Below, piece by piece: positions 31,124-33,120 of a DNA stretch of 33,120 bases. The position numbers were made by a program, and so were the translations under genes. The DNA lies in NCBI GenBank assembly GCA_016792685.1, contig JAEULQ010000128.1, positions 1 through 33,120 on the forward strand, written 5' to 3'. The notes beneath the pieces were generated by a model that searched no databases, had not been told where the DNA came from, and saw only the letters and a program-made list of their open reading frames with translations. Positions within the stretch are counted from its first letter, which is position 1, and the number at the start of each line of letters is the position of its first letter. Source of the DNA: Tabrizicola sp. (lineage in GTDB: Bacteria; Pseudomonadota; Alphaproteobacteria; Rhodobacterales; Rhodobacteraceae).

Positions 31124-31516
31124 TCAGCCGTGGATTGCCTTGGTGATCATCACCCCGGCCCAGGCGGAGAAGGCGGTCAAAATCCCGCCCCAGGTGACGT
31201 CGGTCACGACCATGGTCCAGTGCCAGTCCTTCATGACGCTCCAGGAGGTGAACTCATAGGTGCCATAGGCCATGAGACCGATGATCAGCGCCGGAAGAAC
31301 CAGAGGGGAGCCGGCCCGGATCGCCGGAAGGGAGACGAGGTACACAAGGCCCCCGACATAGGCCAGATAGAAGAGCGCGGCTGGGGCAAGTCGAATGGGG
31401 TCCGCCAGCAGGGGGCCGATATGCCGGGTGAAGAGCGGTTTCATCACCAGGGTCAGCATGATCGCGTCCAGGATCAGGAAGACGGCGGCGGTCGCGGCGT
31501 AGAGTGTGAGGGTCAT
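31124..31516 (-). CDS. DUF2177 membrane protein
   Basis: A 130-residue inner-membrane protein of the DUF2177 family. Four hydrophobic segments lie at ~3-25 (LTLYAATAAVFLILDAIMLT), ~44-64, ~70-90 and ~101-125. The family block AYGTYEFTSWSVMKDWHWTM with VVTDVTWGGILT spans helices three and four. ATG 31516 is firmly set by a near-perfect AAGGAGGT Shine-Dalgarno 4 nt upstream, although the frame is open further left. It is transcribed divergently from the peptidoglycan-binding protein gene across a 130-bp gap. The family has no known function. Confidence 0.88.
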   Translation of the reverse strand: MTLTLYAATAAVFLILDAIMLTLVMKPLFTRHIGPLLADPIRLAPAALFYLAYVGGLVYLVSLPAIRAGSPLVLPALIIGLMAYGTYEFTSWSVMKDWHWTMVVTDVTWGGILTAFSAWAGVMITKAIHG

Positions 31517-31646
31517 GGGGACCTCCTTCGGCGGAAAAGGTAATACGGATGGCAGGCCCGACCAGTGCCCGCTTGCAACCATCTTCGATTCTGCGCGTTA
31601 TCCAAGGCAAATGCGGCCTCTGCCGCGTGTGAGAAGAGGAAACCCC

Positions 31647-32642
31647 ATGCGGACCCTGACCCTGCCCCTGATGCTGGCGACTAGCCTTGCCCTGACCGCC
31701 CCGGCCCAGGCACAGAATATCGAGGACATCATCGGCGGCATTGCCGACAGCCTTCTGCAGCAGGAGATGGACAAGCAGGCCTATATCGCCGCGCAGAACG
31801 CCAACACCGTGGCGGCCTACCAGAACTATCTGAGGAAGTACCCCAAGGGCATCTACCGGGTGAATGCCGAGCGCGCGCTGGCCAAGCTGGGAGCCCCCGT
31901 CGACGGAAGCGCGGATGCGGCGGCAGCGGCCGAGGCGAAACTGGGCATCACCCGGTCGCAGCGCGTGGCGGTGCAGCGCGAGCTGACGCGGCTCGGCTAT
32001 TCGACCGGCGGCACGGATGGGGCCTGGGGCCGCAACACCCGCAACGCAATTGCGACCTGGCAGCGTGACCGGAAGGAAAAGGTCACCGGCTACGTGACCG
32101 AAGCGCAGCTGAAGGTGCTGCTGCGCGGCGCGGTGGAAGTTCCGCCGGATGAGGTTGATCCGGGTGCGCTGGCCCCGGCCGAGATCGAGGCGGCGCTGAA
32201 GCTGACCCGCGCGCAGCGGACCACGATCCAGAAGCAGCTGATCCTGCTCGGCTATGACGCGGGCGTGGCGGACGGCCTCTGGGGGGCCAAGACCCGGACG
32301 GCAATCAAGTCCTGGCAGATGGCCAACAAGAAGACCCAGACGGGCTATGTGACGGCGTCGCAGGTCAAACTGATCGCCGACCAGGCCGGGAAGGTGGCCC
32401 CGCCGCCGCCGACCAACGAGGCGGCGCTGGAAGAGCAGCTTCTGGAGCTTTCACTGGAAGAACGCGCCGACCTGCAAGTCCGACTGAGGCAGCTCGGCTA
32501 TGAAACCGGGCGCACTGACGGGACCTTCACCACCACGACCCGCCGGGCCATCGGTGCCTGGCAGGCGGATGAGGGCGAGCGGGTCACGGGCTATCTGACG
32601 GCGGACCAGGTCCGGCTGATCTGGGTGCTGACGGGGCGGTAG
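31647..32642 (+). CDS. Secreted protein with three peptidoglycan-binding domains
   Basis: A 331-residue periplasmic protein. Signal peptide MRTLTLPLMLATSLALTAPA, cleavage likely after AQA before QNIED. Residues ~40-85 form a short helical repeat-like region (AAYQNYLRKYPKGIYRVNAE). Three PG_binding_1-type repeats of about 60 residues follow at ~99-160, ~185-245 and ~267-327, each with the pattern LGY-x-x-G-x-x-DG-x-x-G...T-R-x-A-I-x-x-W-Q and ending TGY-V/L-T. The third repeat has lost the Trp/Gly of the DG-x-W-G part (DGTFTTTT). It has no catalytic domain, so it probably anchors to or senses the cell wall. ATG 31647 has AGAGGA upstream. Confidence 0.9.
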   Translation: MRTLTLPLMLATSLALTAPAQAQNIEDIIGGIADSLLQQEMDKQAYIAAQNANTVAAYQNYLRKYPKGIYRVNAERALAKLGAPVDGSADAAAAAEAKLGITRSQRVAVQRELTRLGYSTGGTDGAWGRNTRNAIATWQRDRKEKVTGYVTEAQLKVLLRGAVEVPPDEVDPGALAPAEIEAALKLTRAQRTTIQKQLILLGYDAGVADGLWGAKTRTAIKSWQMANKKTQTGYVTASQVKLIADQAGKVAPPPPTNEAALEEQLLELSLEERADLQVRLRQLGYETGRTDGTFTTTTRRAIGAWQADEGERVTGYLTADQVRLIWVLTGR

Positions 32643-32651
32643 GGCCCTGCT

Positions 32652-32679
32652 GTCCACAGTGGACATTTTTGGATTATCG
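32652..32679 (+). repeat. 28-nt palindromic repeat, copy 2
   Basis: Same GTCCAC-A-GTGGAC palindrome and A-Y-TTT-Y-GGATT tail as the copy at 31026-31053 (24 of 28 identical), here 9 nt after the stop of the peptidoglycan-binding gene and 102 nt before the RAYT reading frame. RAYT genes are usually flanked by REP elements they mobilise, so this is a plausible cognate REP. Confidence 0.65.
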
Positions 32680-32728
32680 TTTGGGTCCAAGGGTTTGGGC
32701 GTGGGCGTTAGGGATTTGTTAGGGCGGT

Positions 32729-32759
32729 GGTTAATGGGGGCCGTAAGCGACCGTTAACC
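32729..32759 (+). repeat. Inverted repeat preceding the RAYT gene
   Basis: GGTTAATGG and CCGTTAACC pair at nine positions (one G-U) around a 13-nt loop, ending 10 to 22 nt before the possible RAYT starts. It may be a second REP-like hairpin, an operator, or a structure limiting transposase translation. Confidence 0.45.
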
Positions 32760-32781
32760 CCGTTCGGGCATGGTAACCCCC

Positions 32782-33120
32782 ATGTCCGCGTACATCCGTC
32801 CCAGGGTTCCAGGAGCTTGCATCTTCTTCACGGTCAACCTTGTGGACCGGGGGACGGACACGCTTGTGCGGCATGTGGAAGTGTTGCGGCAGGCGGTGGC
32901 GGTGACGCGGGCGGAGCGGCCGTTTGGGATTGATGCGTGGGTGGTGTTGCCGGACCACATGCATTGCGTGTGGACCTTGCCGGAGGGGGACCACGATTAT
33001 TCGGTGCGCATGGCGGCGATCAAGGCCCGGTTTACGGCCGGGTTGCGTAGGTCGGGGGTGGGACCGTCGTACTTGGAGCGCCCCGGGTATGGCGCGCAGG
33101 GGGGGGGGGTGCGGGAAGAA
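32782..33120 (+). mobile_element. REP-associated tyrosine transposase (RAYT, Y1 HUH family), 5' part
   Basis: The first 113 codons of an IS200-like HUH transposase of the RAYT type; the gene runs off the right edge. SAYIRPRVPGACIFFTVNLV is the usual RAYT start, and AWVVLPDHMHCVWTLPEGD contains the HUH motif (His-Met-His), followed by YSVRMAAIKARFTAGLRR. The catalytic Tyr and the WQ-x-RFWEH block expected further on are outside the window. ATG 32782 is used; ATG 32770 (MVTP) in frame is possible, and neither has a good ribosome site. A run of 11 G near 33099-33109 lies inside the frame. Codon use is high-GC like the host, consistent with a domesticated chromosomal RAYT. Confidence 0.85.

Noticed and set aside
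32729-32759. CtrA-type TTAA-N7-TTAA box before the RAYT gene
   Set aside because: The TTAA pairs are not spaced by 7 nt; the arrangement is a hairpin instead.
1-33120. tRNA/rRNA genes, CRISPR arrays, prophage or plasmid replication genes
   Set aside because: No cloverleaf, regularly spaced repeats, integrase, replication initiator or phage structural motifs were seen; intergenic gaps are short and explained by regulatory signals.

Overview
The window looks like chromosomal DNA of a high-GC alphaproteobacterium, most likely a member of the Rhodobacteraceae (Rhodobacter/Paracoccus/Gemmobacter-like). The case rests on protein resemblance and gene sets: a class I PHA locus (phaR, phaP, phaC, phaZ), a heterotetrameric sarcosine oxidase operon, a stand-alone TadE/TadE/TadG set, and strong G/C third-position bias in nearly every gene. 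No rRNA, tRNA, CRISPR array or prophage was seen. Families were recognised from remembered motifs, not from searches.

Layout. 1-2.6 kb: 5' end of glpX (minus), a divergent secreted protein of unknown function, and hom (minus). 2.65-5.9 kb (minus): a Tad-type surface set (vWA TadG, two TadE-like pseudopilins, a small lipoprotein). 6.2-7.7 kb: glutamate dehydrogenase. 7.8-10.8 kb: a small glycan cluster (RmlC-like cupin, GT2, GT8). 10.9-16 kb: soxB-D-A-G, oxidising sarcosine with tetrahydrofolate. 16-17.8 kb: a DegT-type PLP aminotransferase behind a strong inverted repeat, then a DUF411 metal-binding protein. 17.9-23.9 kb: polyhydroxyalkanoate locus, with phaR followed at once by a LysR regulator, a GST, phaP, phaC and divergent phaZ. 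23.9-25.6 kb: two alpha/beta hydrolases, one lacking the nucleophile serine. 25.7-27.7 kb: thrS.

27.9-30.3 kb holds the most interesting system: a four-gene operon of a Cys-containing secreted DUF2282 precursor, a DUF692 (MNIO) iron oxidase, a DUF2063 partner and a DoxX membrane protein. This is the bufferin/gig type of metal-binding RiPP. A perfect 9-bp hairpin separates precursor from enzymes. 30.4-32.7 kb: cold-shock protein, Spx/ArsC-like reductase, DUF2177 membrane protein and a triple peptidoglycan-binding-domain protein. At the right edge begins a REP-associated tyrosine transposase (RAYT), next to one of two copies of a 28-nt palindromic repeat.

Regulation visible in the sequence: the phaP promoter carries two perfect CTGC-N3-GCAG sites matching the published PhaR operator, one exactly inside a 17-bp -35/-10 spacer, with a similar site before phaR itself. 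The phaC/phaZ divergent region has two TGC-rich inverted repeats. A palindrome lies between -35 and -10 of an apparently leaderless hydrolase gene.
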